Numbered from the stretch's first letter, positions 51,425 to 60,199 are shown. The stretch is DNA of 64,000 bases from Shinella sp. WSJ-2 (GCF_003432075.1 NZ_QWBU01000004.1:372001-436000); one strand, 5' to 3'. Made by a program: numbers and translations. Notes: generated from the letters alone by a model not told the origin.

Positions 51425-52330
51425 TCAGCCGCCGATCGTTGCCTTGCGGGCGTCGATGATCGGCTTGTAGAAGTCGACGTTGACTTCCGTGAAGGACGTG
51501 AAATCACCGCCCATGACGGCTGCGAAGCAGGCGGCGTCCTTCTTCGGCAGGTCGAGCATGAACTGCTTGAACTTCGCCTTGGTCTCGTCGGCGAGCGAGG
51601 TGCGAACGACGATCGGGCCGTTCGGGATCAGCGGCGACTTCCAGAGTTCGACGATGTCGTTCATGTCGAGAATGCCCTTCTCGACCATCTTGTGCAGGTT
51701 GCCGGAGGTGTAGCCGTCCTTCCACTCGCCAACGCCCGAACCGAAGGTCGTGCCGGCGTCGAAGGTGCCCTTCAGCACTTCGAGAACGAGGTTTTCGTGA
51801 CCGCCGCCGAAGCCGGTTTCAGCGAAATACTCCTTGACCGGGGCGCCCAGCGTTTCCGGCAGGGTGACGAGCGGTACGAGGTAGCCGGAGGTCGAGTCCG
51901 GGTCGGCGAAGCCGAGCTTCTTGCCCTTGAGGTCTTCGAGATTCGTGATGCCCGAGTCCTTGCGGGCGATCATGATCGAGTGGTAGCCGGTCGAACCATC
52001 GGTCTGGACGGTCGTCAGGATCGGCTCGACGGCATCGGAATTGGCGAGGTAGATCTTGGCAAAGCCGGACGCGCCCAGTTCGGCATAGTCGAGCGTGCCG
52101 CCGAGCAGGCCCTGAATGACGCCGTCATAGTCGGCGGCCGGGAAGAACGAGACCTTCTCGAAGCCGAGTTCGGCCTTCAGGTGATCGCCGAGGCACTGAT
52201 AGTTGCGCAGGCGGTCGGCTTCGTTTTCGCCACCGATGATGCCGACGCGGAATTCCTTGAGGTCTTCAGCCTGGACGTGACCGGCAAGGGCGATGAGCGC
52301 GACGGCGCCCAGAAGAACTTTCTTCAGCAT
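51425..52330 (-). CDS. phnD: Phosphonate-binding periplasmic protein
   Basis: A 301-residue exported binding protein. The signal peptide MLKKVLLGAVALIALAGHVQA is cut before EDLKEFRVGIIGGENEADRLRNY. The phosphonate-binding family pattern continues with VSFFPAADYDGVIQGLLGGTLDYAELGASGFA, GYHSIMIARKDSGI, LKGKKLGFADPDSTSGYLVP and TFGSGVGEWKDGY. It captures organophosphonates for PhnC/PhnE uptake. It lies 79 bases downstream of phnC. Confidence 0.95.
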   Translation of the reverse strand: MLKKVLLGAVALIALAGHVQAEDLKEFRVGIIGGENEADRLRNYQCLGDHLKAELGFEKVSFFPAADYDGVIQGLLGGTLDYAELGASGFAKIYLANSDAVEPILTTVQTDGSTGYHSIMIARKDSGITNLEDLKGKKLGFADPDSTSGYLVPLVTLPETLGAPVKEYFAETGFGGGHENLVLEVLKGTFDAGTTFGSGVGEWKDGYTSGNLHKMVEKGILDMNDIVELWKSPLIPNGPIVVRTSLADETKAKFKQFMLDLPKKDAACFAAVMGGDFTSFTEVNVDFYKPIIDARKATIGG

Positions 52331-52409
52331 GATCTCTCTCCTGTTTGGCCGGCTTTGCCGTGCCTTGAAGTTTATGGCCCTTCACGCGGGCCGTTCGATC
52401 CCGGCGGGG

Positions 52410-53258
52410 TTAAAGCCCGGCCAGTGCCAGCGGTGTCGGGCTGGCGGATTCCTTGATATTGTCCTGGCGGGCCGGATTGCGGATCGCCGTGGAGGTGAGG
52501 CTTTCATCAATCTCTGCGCCATCGGCGCCGGTGCCGTAGATCGTGCGCACGGCCTCCGCGTCGAGGTCCCGTGCCGGGCCATCGAAGACGACGCGGCCGC
52601 CGGACATGCCGATGATGCGCTCGCAATAGGCGCGCGCCGTATCGAGCGTGTGCAGATTGGTGACGACGGTGATGCCGTCACGCTCGTTGATGTCGCGCAG
52701 CGCGTCCATCACGATCTTGGCGTTGAGCGGGTCGAGCGAGGCGATCGGCTCGTCGGCGAGCAGCATCTTCGGGTTCTGCATCAGCGCACGGGCAATCGCC
52801 ACGCGCTGCTGCTGGCCGCCCGAAAGCGTGCCGGCCGGCTGCAGCGCCGTCTGCTCGATGCCGAGCCGCTCCAGCGCTGCGATCGCCATGATGCGCTCCT
52901 CACGGGTGAAGAGGTTCAGGATGCTCATGACCGTCGAGCGGTGGTTCAGACGGCCGAGCAGCACATTGGTCAGCACGTCGAGACGCGGCACCAAGTTGAA
53001 CTGCTGGAATATCATCGCGCAGTCGCGCTGCCAGTTGCGCAGTGCGGAACCGCGCAGCGACGAGACCTCGATGTCGTTGAAATGGATCGTGCCTTCGCTC
53101 GGATCGGCAAGACGGTTGATCATGCGCAGCATGGTGGACTTACCGGCACCCGAGCGGCCGATGACGCCGACCATCTGGCCCTGCGGAATATCGAAAGTCA
53201 CATTGTCGACCGCGACGCGCGTGCCGAAACGGCGGGTCACATTCTTCAGTCGGAACAT
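52410..53258 (-). CDS. phnC: Phosphonate ABC transporter ATPase
   Basis: A 282-residue importer ATPase. Walker [10 protein letters not shown] is at residues 34-42, followed by [21 protein letters not shown], signature [17 protein letters not shown], Walker [13 protein letters not shown] and [17 protein letters not shown], all in PhnC form. I start at [12 protein letters not shown], which has GAGGGATCC upstream; the longer frame has no site. It is the first gene after the acetyltransferase, across a 153-base gap with a possible Pho box, so phnC-D-E-E may have its own promoter. Confidence 0.95.
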   Translation of the reverse strand: MFRLKNVTRRFGTRVAVDNVTFDIPQGQMVGVIGRSGAGKSTMLRMINRLADPSEGTIHFNDIEVSSLRGSALRNWQRDCAMIFQQFNLVPRLDVLTNVLLGRLNHRSTVMSILNLFTREERIMAIAALERLGIEQTALQPAGTLSGGQQQRVAIARALMQNPKMLLADEPIASLDPLNAKIVMDALRDINERDGITVVTNLHTLDTARAYCERIIGMSGGRVVFDGPARDLDAEAVRTIYGTGADGAEIDESLTSTAIRNPARQDNIKESASPTPLALAGL

Positions 53259-53345
53259 GGCGGATCCCTCTTCCTTAACTTGCGGCCCAAGGTCGGGTCC
53301 TGTCGTTTTCGGGACTGGCTCTAAACGCTGTTGATGAAGGAGCGA

Positions 53346-53361
53346 TGTCAGTTCGATGTCG
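53346..53361 (-). promoter_or_regulatory. Possible Pho box upstream of phnC
   Basis: Two TGTC-type half-sites, ATGTCAG (53345-53351) and ATGTCGG (53356-53362), repeat with an 11-base step, the spacing of PhoB half-sites (consensus CTGTCAT). They read on the plus strand, opposite to phnC, about 90-100 bases upstream of its ATG. The match is partial (5 and 4 of 7 bases), so this is a weak candidate. PhoB control of phn genes is well established in general. Confidence 0.3.
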
Positions 53362-53411
53362 GAAAAATAACAGTCCACAGGCCTGGTTTCCCGGCGTCGG
53401 CACGAGCTTTC

Positions 53412-54026
53412 TCACCCGTCGTGACGGACGAGAAAGGCTTCTGCGTCAAGTTTGCGAAAGTCGTCCAAAGCCCCGCGCAGCCGGGCATGGTCCCAGTCCC
53501 ACCAGGCAAGTTTTTCCATGCGTTCGGCGATGTTTTTCGGGAACCGTTCGCGGATCACCTTCGCCGCGACGCCGCCGACGATCGTGTAGGGTTCGACGTC
53601 TTTTGTGACGACGGCGCCGGAGCCTATGACAGCGCCGTTGCCGATCGTGACACCCGGCAGGATGGTCGATCCGTGACCGATCCACACGTCATGGCCGATG
53701 GTGACGCGGTGCTCGCGCCGCCAGGAGAAGAATTCGGCCTCAGGCTCGGCATCCGGCCAGTAGTCGTTGGCGCGGTAGGTGAAGTGATGCAGCGTCGCGC
53801 GCCACATCGGGTGGTTCGTCGCGTTGATGCGCACGGACGCCGCAATATTGGCGAACTTGCCGATCGTCGCGCACCAGACGGAGCCACCGTTCATGACGTA
53901 GGAATAGTCGCCGATCTCGGCCTCGCTGATGCGGCAGTTCTCGTCGATTTCCGTGTAGCGTCCGAGAACCGTATCGGAGACCACGGCCGTCGGATGGATC
54001 AGCGGCGTTTCGGAAAGCTTGGTCAT
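53412..54026 (-). CDS. Phosphonate-cluster hexapeptide-repeat acetyltransferase
   Basis: A 204-residue left-handed beta-helix transferase with many hexapeptide repeats (VLGRYTEIDENCRI, IGDYSYVM, TIGHDVWIGHGSTILPGVTIGNGAVIGSGAVVTKDV). It belongs to the CatB/LpxA-like group found inside phn clusters as a phosphonate-metabolism transferase (TIGR03308-type, from memory). A role similar to PhnO, N-acetylation of aminoalkylphosphonates, is plausible but unproven. It begins in an ATGA overlap region with phnL and ends the phnG-L run. Confidence 0.88.
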   Translation of the reverse strand: MTKLSETPLIHPTAVVSDTVLGRYTEIDENCRISEAEIGDYSYVMNGGSVWCATIGKFANIAASVRINATNHPMWRATLHHFTYRANDYWPDAEPEAEFFSWRREHRVTIGHDVWIGHGSTILPGVTIGNGAVIGSGAVVTKDVEPYTIVGGVAAKVIRERFPKNIAERMEKLAWWDWDHARLRGALDDFRKLDAEAFLVRHDG

Positions 54027-54730
54027 GCGGCGGACTTTCTGGGCGAGAAGGCGGAGACGTCGACGATGTGGTCGGCGACCTTCTCGCGCACGTCCTCGTC
54101 GTGGAAGATACCGAGCAACGCGACGCCAGCGGCCTTCTTCTCCTCGATCATGCCGACCACGACCGCACGGTTCTTCGCATCGAGCGAGGCCGTCGGCTCA
54201 TCGAGCAGCAGGATGCGGTGATCGGTGATGAAGCCGCGGGCGATGTTGACGCGCTGCTGCTCGCCGCCGGAGAAGGTGGCGGGCGGCAATTGCCAGAGTT
54301 CGCGCGGCAGGTTGAGGCGCGCCAGCATCGCTTCCGCCATCTCCCGCGCCTCGGCCGCATACGTGCCCCGCGCCGTGAGCGGTTCGGCCACGACATCGAC
54401 GGCCGCGACGCGCGGCACGGTGCGCAGGAACTGGCTGACATAACCGAGCGTCGCCCGGCGCACCGACAGAATGGTGCGCGGATCGGCGATCGCGAGATCG
54501 AGCAGGCGACCGCCGTGCTCGATCAGGATCTGGCCACTGTCGACGGCGTAGTTGCCATAGACCATCTTGAGCAGCGAACTCTTGCCGATGCCGGACGGAC
54601 CGCCCAGCACGACGCATTCGCCTGCCTTCACCGAGAAGCTCACATTGGACATGACGGGCAGGCGGATGCCGTCGCGAAGATGCATCGTGAAGCTCTTCGC
54701 GACTTCGGAAACAACGAGCGGGGTAGCCAT
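54023..54730 (-). CDS. phnL: C-P lyase accessory ABC ATPase PhnL
   Basis: A 235-residue ABC-type ATPase that associates with the C-P lyase core rather than with a transporter. Walker A GGPSGIGKSS is at residues 43-52, then YVSQFLRTVPRVAAVDVVAEPLT, signature FSGGEQQRVNIARGFI and Walker B ILLLDEPTASLDA. I use the ATG with AGGTG 7 bases upstream; a GTG 6 bases earlier overlaps the phnK stop and is also possible. Confidence 0.95.
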   Translation of the reverse strand: MATPLVVSEVAKSFTMHLRDGIRLPVMSNVSFSVKAGECVVLGGPSGIGKSSLLKMVYGNYAVDSGQILIEHGGRLLDLAIADPRTILSVRRATLGYVSQFLRTVPRVAAVDVVAEPLTARGTYAAEAREMAEAMLARLNLPRELWQLPPATFSGGEQQRVNIARGFITDHRILLLDEPTASLDAKNRAVVVGMIEEKKAAGVALLGIFHDEDVREKVADHIVDVSAFSPRKSAA

Positions 54731-54732
54731 GG

Positions 54733-55509
54733 TCACACCTGAAGGATCGAGGAAACGAGGAGCTGGGTATAGGCTTCGCGGGGATCGTCGAGCACACGGT
54801 CCGTCAGGCCCTGCTCGATGACGAGACCGTCCTTCATCACCATCATGCGGTGCGACAGGAGGCGCGCGACGGCGAGGTCGTGCGTGACGATGATCACCGA
54901 GAGGCCGAGATCCTGGACGAGGCCGCGCAGCAGATCGAGCAGGCGGGCCTGCACCGAAACGTCGAGGCCGCCGGTCGGCTCGTCCATGAAGATCAGGCGC
55001 GGTGCGGTCACGAGGTTGCGGGCGATCTGCAGGCGCTGGCGCATGCCGCCGGAAAAGGCGCGCGGCTGGTCGTCGATGCGGTCGGTGCTGATCTCTACCC
55101 GCCGCAGCCAGTCGCCGGCCGTCTCGCGGATCTTGCCATAGTGTCGGTCGCCGACGGCCATCAGGCGCTCGCCGACATTGGCGCCGGCCGAGACGGCCAT
55201 GCGCAGGCCATCGGCCGGGTTCTGGTGCACGAAACCCCAGTCGGTGCGCATCAGGAAGCGGCGTTCCGCCTCGCTCATGCGGGAGAGTTCGCGCATTTCG
55301 CCATCACGCATGCGGTACTCGACCGCACCCGAGGTCGGCATCAGGCGGGTGGCGAGGCAATTGAGCAGCGTCGTCTTGCCGGAACCGGATTCGCCGACAA
55401 TCGCCAGCACTTCACCCGGCCAGAGATCGAAGGAGACGTTCTGGCAGCCGATGCGCGCGCCGTAGAATTTCGAGATATCGCGGACTTTGAGAAGCGGCAT
55501 GTCGGTCAT
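54733..55509 (-). CDS. phnK: C-P lyase ABC ATPase PhnK
   Basis: A 258-residue ABC ATPase that binds the PhnGHIJ complex. Walker A GESGSGKTT is at residues 39-47, with DWGFVHQNPADGLRMAVSAGANVGERLMA, signature FSGGMRQRLQIARNLV, Walker B LIFMDEPTGGLD and the switch region VIIVTHDLAVARLL. It starts in an ATGA overlap with phnJ. Confidence 0.96.
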   Translation of the reverse strand: MTDMPLLKVRDISKFYGARIGCQNVSFDLWPGEVLAIVGESGSGKTTLLNCLATRLMPTSGAVEYRMRDGEMRELSRMSEAERRFLMRTDWGFVHQNPADGLRMAVSAGANVGERLMAVGDRHYGKIRETAGDWLRRVEISTDRIDDQPRAFSGGMRQRLQIARNLVTAPRLIFMDEPTGGLDVSVQARLLDLLRGLVQDLGLSVIIVTHDLAVARLLSHRMMVMKDGLVIEQGLTDRVLDDPREAYTQLLVSSILQV

Positions 55510-56390
55510 TCGGCAGCCTCCTTGTTATAGGCGAGATGACCACGATGGCCGTGGGCGCAGCGGTCTTCGCAATGGTCGGTATCCGAGCAGACGAACATCC
55601 GCCCGCCCTTGTCATCGAGCACCACTTCGTCGAGATAGACGTTCTCTGCACCGCAGAGCGCGCAGGGCTTGTCGAAGCTCTGGATCTCGAAGGGATGATC
55701 CTCGAAATCGAGGCTGACGACCTCGGTATAGGGCGGCACCGCATAGATGCGCTTCTCGCGGCCGGCGCCGAAGAGCTGGAGCGCCTCCGACATGTGCATC
55801 TTCGGATTGTCGAATTTCGGCGTCGGCGATGGGTCCATCACGTAGCGCCCCTCGACCTTCACCGGATAGGCATAGGTCGTGGCGATATGGCCGTTGCGGG
55901 CAATATCCTCGTAGAGCTTGACATGCATGAGGCCGTATTCCTCCAGCGCATGCATCTTGCGCGTCTCGGTCTCGCGCGGTTCGAGAAAGCGCAACGGTTC
56001 CGGGATCGGCACCTGATAGACCAGCGTCTGGCCTTCCGTCAGTTTCTCCTCGGGAATGCGGTGGCGCGTCTGAATGATCGTCGCCTCGCGCGTCTTCGTT
56101 GTGACAGCCACATTCGCCACCTTCTGGAAGAAGGCACGGATGGAGACGGCATTAGTGGTGTCGTCCGCCCCCTGGTCGATGACCTTCAGCGCATCCTCAG
56201 GCCCGAGGATCGCCGCCGTCACCTGTACGCCGCCGGTGCCCCAGCCATAGGGCATGGGCATTTCGCGCGAGGCGAAAGGCACCTGATAGCCGGGGATCGC
56301 GATCGCCTTCAGGATCGCACGGCGGATCATGCGTTTCGTCTGTTCGTCGAGATAGGCGAAATTGTAGGTTGCCAGTTCTGCCGTGCTCAT
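55506..56390 (-). CDS. phnJ: C-P lyase catalytic subunit (radical SAM)
   Basis: A 294-residue enzyme that breaks the carbon-phosphorus bond of ribose 1-alkylphosphonate 5-phosphate by radical chemistry. The [4Fe-4S] and catalytic cysteines are present in CALCGAENVY (C243, C246) and MFVCSDTDHCEDRC (C268, C274), with the same spacing as in E. coli PhnJ. The glycine used as radical relay corresponds to G34 in IPGYQVPF. It begins and ends in ATGA overlaps with phnI and phnK. All known key residues are intact, so the pathway should work. Confidence 0.97.
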   Translation of the reverse strand: MSTAELATYNFAYLDEQTKRMIRRAILKAIAIPGYQVPFASREMPMPYGWGTGGVQVTAAILGPEDALKVIDQGADDTTNAVSIRAFFQKVANVAVTTKTREATIIQTRHRIPEEKLTEGQTLVYQVPIPEPLRFLEPRETETRKMHALEEYGLMHVKLYEDIARNGHIATTYAYPVKVEGRYVMDPSPTPKFDNPKMHMSEALQLFGAGREKRIYAVPPYTEVVSLDFEDHPFEIQSFDKPCALCGAENVYLDEVVLDDKGGRMFVCSDTDHCEDRCAHGHRGHLAYNKEAAE

Positions 56391-57493
56391 TCTGCAGCCT
56401 CCGGAAGATCGGTGTCGGTATTTTGCGCGGCCTCATATTCGCGGCGCATGCGGCGCACGAGGTCGAGTTCGGCCTGGAAGTCCACGTAATGCGGGAGCTT
56501 CAGGTGCTCGACGAAGCCGGTCGCCTGAACGTTGTCGGAATGTGAGATGACGAATTCCTCGTCCTGCGCCGGTGCGACGATATCCTCGCCGAACTCTTCG
56601 GCGCGCAGCGCCCGGTCTACCAGCGACATGGCCATGGCCTTTCGCTCGCTCTGGCCGAAGACGAGGCCGTAACCGCGGGTGAACTGCGGCGGGTTCTTCG
56701 CCGAGCCCTTGAACTGCGCGATCATCTGGCATTCCGTGATCTGGATGCGGCCAAGCGAGACGGCAAAGCCGAGTTCCGGCATATCCAGCTCCACCTCGAC
56801 CTCACCGATGCGCACTTCGCCGACGAAGGGATGGGTGCGGGCATAGCCGCGCTGCGTGGAATAACCGAGCGCCAGCAGGAAGCCCTCGTCGCCGCGGGCG
56901 AGCGCCTGCAGGCGCAGATCGCGGGCCATCGGGAATTCCAAGGGCTCCCGGGTAATATCGCCGGCGACATGACCATCCGGCATATCGCCGTCATCCTCGA
57001 CCAAGCCCTCGCCGGCCAGAATGTCGGAAACGCGCATGACCGGCTCGCCAGCCTCGTCGCGCTCGAGCGGGGCATCGATCTCTTCGTCCGTCAGAAGCGA
57101 CGGGTCGAGCAGGCGGTGCGTATAGTCGAAGGTCGGGCCGAGCAGCTGTCCGCCCGGTAGGTCCTTGTAGGTCGCAGAGACACGGCGTTCGACGAACATG
57201 GCTCCCGTCTCGACCGGCTTGGAATAGCCGAAGCGCGGCAGCGTCGTGCGGTAGGCGCGCAGAATGAAGATCGCTTCGATCATGTCGCCCCGCGCCTGCC
57301 GGACGGCGAGTGCGGCAAGCGAACGGTCGTAGAGCGAAGCCTCCGCCATGACGCGGTCGACGGCAAGGCCGAGCTGGGCGACGATCTGCTCGATGCCGAT
57401 GGCCGGCAGCGAACGATCACCGCGACGGCGGTCGGCCAGTAAGCGGTGGGCGTTGGAGATGGCGGCTTCGCCACCCTTGACGGCAACGTACAT
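56387..57493 (-). CDS. phnI: C-P lyase core subunit, nucleosidase-like PhnI
   Basis: A 368-residue subunit that, with PhnG, PhnH and PhnL, replaces adenine of ATP by the phosphonate to give ribose 1-alkylphosphonate 5-triphosphate. Conserved stretches are MYVAVKGGEAAISNAHRLL, YDRSLAALAVRQARGDMIEAIFILRAYRTTLPRFGYS, PRFGYSKPVETGAM and QFTRGYGLVFGQSERKAMAM. The ATG has GGAGGCGTAACC upstream, 2 bases beyond the phnH stop; upstream open frame belongs to phnH. Confidence 0.96.
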   Translation of the reverse strand: MYVAVKGGEAAISNAHRLLADRRRGDRSLPAIGIEQIVAQLGLAVDRVMAEASLYDRSLAALAVRQARGDMIEAIFILRAYRTTLPRFGYSKPVETGAMFVERRVSATYKDLPGGQLLGPTFDYTHRLLDPSLLTDEEIDAPLERDEAGEPVMRVSDILAGEGLVEDDGDMPDGHVAGDITREPLEFPMARDLRLQALARGDEGFLLALGYSTQRGYARTHPFVGEVRIGEVEVELDMPELGFAVSLGRIQITECQMIAQFKGSAKNPPQFTRGYGLVFGQSERKAMAMSLVDRALRAEEFGEDIVAPAQDEEFVISHSDNVQATGFVEHLKLPHYVDFQAELDLVRRMRREYEAAQNTDTDLPEAAE

Positions 57494-57495
57494 GG

Positions 57496-58104
57496 TTACG
57501 CCTCCTTCACGCTGATGACGGTGGTGCGCGGCAGACAGACCATCCTGTCGCCGGCAACGAGGATCAGATCGACGCCGCGCGGAAATTTCTGGCGGTTCTC
57601 CGCCCAAAACTGCGGGAACATCTCGGGCAGGCCGACCGGGGCGATCTCTTCCTGCGTGCGGATACCCGGCCCCTTCAGGACGAGCGGCCGGCCGTCTTCG
57701 AAGGCTTCGATCTCGACGACCAGCGTCGTGGAACGATCCGGATATTCCTGCGTGCCCTGCGCGAAGAGGCAGAAATTCGGCAGCATCGCGCCCTTTTCGA
57801 TGAAGGCGAAGCGGGCGTTCTGGCGCTCCTCCGCCAGCACCGCGCCGGCATTGAAGGCGAGCCAGCCCGGCAAGGCTGAGGTGGCAAGCGCCGGTGTCAG
57901 CCACACAGTAGTGTCGTGGTCGCAGAGCGTCAGTGCGATGGCGCCGGCAGCCGGCGCCATCGGCCTGGGGGGCGCGACGGTGGCGGCGATATGGCCGATC
58001 GTGCCCGGACGGGCCATGCAGTCCATCAGCGTGCGGAAGACGGCCTGGGCCTCAAAGACCGGCTCCTGAAAACCACCGGTAAAGGCGAGCGTATCCAATG
58101 ACAT
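57496..58104 (-). CDS. phnH: C-P lyase core subunit PhnH
   Basis: A 202-residue subunit of the PhnGHIJ core with the family pattern FQEPVFEAQAVFRTLMDCMARPG near the N-terminus, ALTLCDHDTTVWL in the middle and LKGPGIRTQEEIAPVGLPEMFPQFWAENRQKFPRGVDLILV towards the end. Its ATG shares a base with the phnG stop (TGATG), so it is translationally coupled. Confidence 0.95.
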   Translation of the reverse strand: MSLDTLAFTGGFQEPVFEAQAVFRTLMDCMARPGTIGHIAATVAPPRPMAPAAGAIALTLCDHDTTVWLTPALATSALPGWLAFNAGAVLAEERQNARFAFIEKGAMLPNFCLFAQGTQEYPDRSTTLVVEIEAFEDGRPLVLKGPGIRTQEEIAPVGLPEMFPQFWAENRQKFPRGVDLILVAGDRMVCLPRTTVISVKEA

Positions 58105-58583
58105 CAGTCCTCTCCGCGAACCATGGTGAAGAAATCGACGCGGGTAGCCGCCGTCTGACGGGCCTTTTCGGCATCCTCATCGGCGATGCGTGCCGCGATG
58201 GCCGAAAGCAGCGCATCCACCTCAGCCCTGTGCGCCGGCTGTTGGAAGAGCGCATCGAAGATCGCCGAAAGCCGGGCCTTGACACCATCCGTGCCGAGCG
58301 CCTGGCCGTGGCCGACCGTGCCATCCGCAAGGCGGATGCTGGCGCGGCTCACCGTCGCCTCGCCGAGATTGAACGGCGCACCGCCGCCGCCGATGCGGCC
58401 ACGCACCATGACGAGCCCCGTTTCCGGGCCACGCACCGGCTGCACGACCGGCTTGTCTGCGAGCGCGTCGAATGCCGCCTGCAACTCCGTTCGGCTCGCC
58501 TTCGCAAGCAGGCCCATCGCCCTCTGCCGGTCCGCCACCGCACCCTTCGCGGCGGCCTCGGTCCTTTTTTCCACTGATGCCAT
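58104..58583 (-). CDS. phnG: C-P lyase core subunit PhnG
   Basis: A 159-residue subunit of the C-P lyase core with RQRAMGLLAKASRTELQAAF, VRGPETGLVMVRGRIGGGGAPFNLGEATVSRASIRL and VGHGQALGTDGVKARLSAIFDAL, which are the conserved PhnG segments. It opens the leftward phn run and faces phnF across 108 bases that contain a TGTCTA/TAGACA operator candidate. The ribosome binding site GGAG lies about 12 bases upstream of the ATG, rather far. Confidence 0.95.
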   Translation of the reverse strand: MASVEKRTEAAAKGAVADRQRAMGLLAKASRTELQAAFDALADKPVVQPVRGPETGLVMVRGRIGGGGAPFNLGEATVSRASIRLADGTVGHGQALGTDGVKARLSAIFDALFQQPAHRAEVDALLSAIAARIADEDAEKARQTAATRVDFFTMVRGED

Positions 58584-58598
58584 TGCCTCATCTCCAAA

Positions 58599-58616
58599 TG
58601 TCTATTAATCTAGACA
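58599..58616. promoter_or_regulatory. Candidate PhnF operator
   Basis: TGTCTA (58599-58604) and TAGACA (58611-58616) form a perfect inverted repeat with a 6-base spacer in the divergent phnG-phnF region. The right half extends as TCTAGACAA. HutC-type GntR regulators, the group of PhnF, prefer GT-N-TA-N-AC cores such as the TGGTCTAGACCA-like sites reported for mycobacterial PhnF. The location just upstream of phnG suits a repressor site. Confidence 0.5.
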
Positions 58617-58691
58617 ACCGAACATCTAAGTCTTGTCTTAATCGGCCGGAATGACAAGGGTGTGACAGAGGGTGAAATCGCGGGGGCGAAA

Positions 58692-59420
58692 ATGGTGGAA
58701 CGGCAATCAGGCGTGGCCCTCTGGCGGCAGATCGCCGACCGCATGCGCCTTGCGATCAACAACGGCGATTTCGACGAAACCGGCATGATGCCGCCGGAAA
58801 TGACGCTTGCCGCCCGCTTCGGCGTCAACCGCCACACGGTGCGCAGCGCCATGGCGGCCCTTGCGGAGGAAGGCATCGTGCGCCCCATCCAGGGCATCGG
58901 TACCCGCATCGAGCGGCGCGACCGGCTACGCTTTCCGATTTCGAAACGCACGCGTTTTTCGCAAGGCCTCGGCAATCAGGCGCGCGACATCGAAAACACG
59001 ATGCTGGAGGCGGCAACGGAGGTTGCTCCGTCCATCGTGGCCGAAGCCCTCGGGCTCCCCATCGGCACGCTCTGCGTGCGCATGGAAACCGTCAACAGCG
59101 CCGACAAACGTCCGATCTCATGCGCGACGCATTATTTCCCGGCCGACCGTTTCGGCAAGATCGGCGGGGTTTTCGAGCAGACCCGCTCCGTCACCGCGGC
59201 CTTCCAAGCGCTTGGAGTGAGCGACTATGTACGCCGCTCGACGGAGATCTCGGCCATTCACGCCGAGGGCGAGGTTATCCGGCACCTGAAGCTGTCACCC
59301 GGCGCGATCATCCTCGTCGCAACGGCCATCAACACCGACCTTGCGGGGACGCCGATCCAGTTTTCCCGCACCCGCTTCGCCGCCGACCGCGTCAAGTTGA
59401 CAGTGGAGCCGGAAGCCTAA
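58692..59420 (+). CDS. phnF: GntR/HutC-family regulator of phosphonate metabolism
   Basis: A 242-residue repressor-type regulator: an N-terminal winged helix (ALWRQIADRMRLAI, PPEMTLAARFGVNRHTVRSAMAALAEEGIVRPIQGIGTRIE) and a UTRA ligand-binding domain (LCVRMETVNSADKRPISCATHYFPADRF, HLKLSPGAIILVATAINTDLAG). I start at the ATG preceded by GGGGG; a GTG 30 bases upstream is possible. The length equals E. coli PhnF. It is divergent from phnG and its stop overlaps the convergent methyltransferase stop by 3 bases. Confidence 0.92.
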   Translation: MVERQSGVALWRQIADRMRLAINNGDFDETGMMPPEMTLAARFGVNRHTVRSAMAALAEEGIVRPIQGIGTRIERRDRLRFPISKRTRFSQGLGNQARDIENTMLEAATEVAPSIVAEALGLPIGTLCVRMETVNSADKRPISCATHYFPADRFGKIGGVFEQTRSVTAAFQALGVSDYVRRSTEISAIHAEGEVIRHLKLSPGAIILVATAINTDLAGTPIQFSRTRFAADRVKLTVEPEA

Positions 59421-60199
59421 ACAGGCTTGCGGCAGCAGAGGATGAAACGGCGGTAAAGCAGCGTGCGCAGGGTGTTGCGCAGGTCCGCCGTCCGGCGTTG
59501 TGCCCTGGCGATGGGGGCGTGGGAACCGATCATCATATCGCGGAAACCGGCCGCCTCTAACAGGGGAACAACGCGCTCGACCGTCAGCCCGTCGCCAAAG
59601 GGCAGGCGTTGCATGATGCTGGAATGCCGCTCACTCATTGCGCCGTCATAATGCGGGTCGGTGCCGATGAGCCGATCGAGCATGGCGATCGCACGGCTTG
59701 CCAGCCGGCCGAGCCACGTCGGGGCGGCCCAGTCGCCGTCGAAGAACAGCAGCATGCCGCCGGGCTTCAGCATGCGGTACCATTCCGCAAAGGCCTGTCC
59801 GGGCGTCGTCAGCGTCCATACGAGGTGGCGGCAGACGATCGCGTCATAGCTTTCGTCCGGCTCCATCGGGTTTTCCGCGTCGGCGAGCAAAAAGCGCAGG
59901 CCCTTGGCGCCCGCGTGTTTCCTGCGTGCAACCGACAGCATCGCTTCGGAAAAGTCGAGCGCCGTCACCTCGTGGCCGAGCGACAGCAGCAGCCGCGTCA
60001 CCTCCCCCGTGCCGCAGGCAAGCTCCAGCACGCGGCGCGGCTCCGGTCCCAGATGCGCGCGGATCGCCGCCACCCAGGCGTCGAATTCCGGGCCTTCGGG
60101 AATACGGTGGCCGAAGGCCAGATCGAAGGTTTGCGAGCGGCGGGACCAATAGTCCCGGATATCTTCCTTCAGGTGATCGTTGGAAAGCGTGCCGTGCAT
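59417..60199 (-). CDS. SAM-dependent methyltransferase (class I)
   Basis: A 260-residue methyltransferase with motif I VLELACGTGEVTRLLLSLGHEVTALDFS, motif II-like FLLADAENPMEPDESYDAIVCRHLVWTL and motif III MLKPGGMLLFF. The substrate is not deducible. It is the last gene of the riboswitch-controlled importer operon: its ATG follows GAGGGCAAG and overlaps the ATPase stop (TGATG). Co-regulation with a corrinoid or metal importer hints at a role in corrinoid or metallophore modification, which is inference. A similar gene is often found behind such importers in rhizobia as far as I recall. Confidence 0.87.
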   Translation of the reverse strand: MHGTLSNDHLKEDIRDYWSRRSQTFDLAFGHRIPEGPEFDAWVAAIRAHLGPEPRRVLELACGTGEVTRLLLSLGHEVTALDFSEAMLSVARRKHAGAKGLRFLLADAENPMEPDESYDAIVCRHLVWTLTTPGQAFAEWYRMLKPGGMLLFFDGDWAAPTWLGRLASRAIAMLDRLIGTDPHYDGAMSERHSSIMQRLPFGDGLTVERVVPLLEAAGFRDMMIGSHAPIARAQRRTADLRNTLRTLLYRRFILCCRKPV

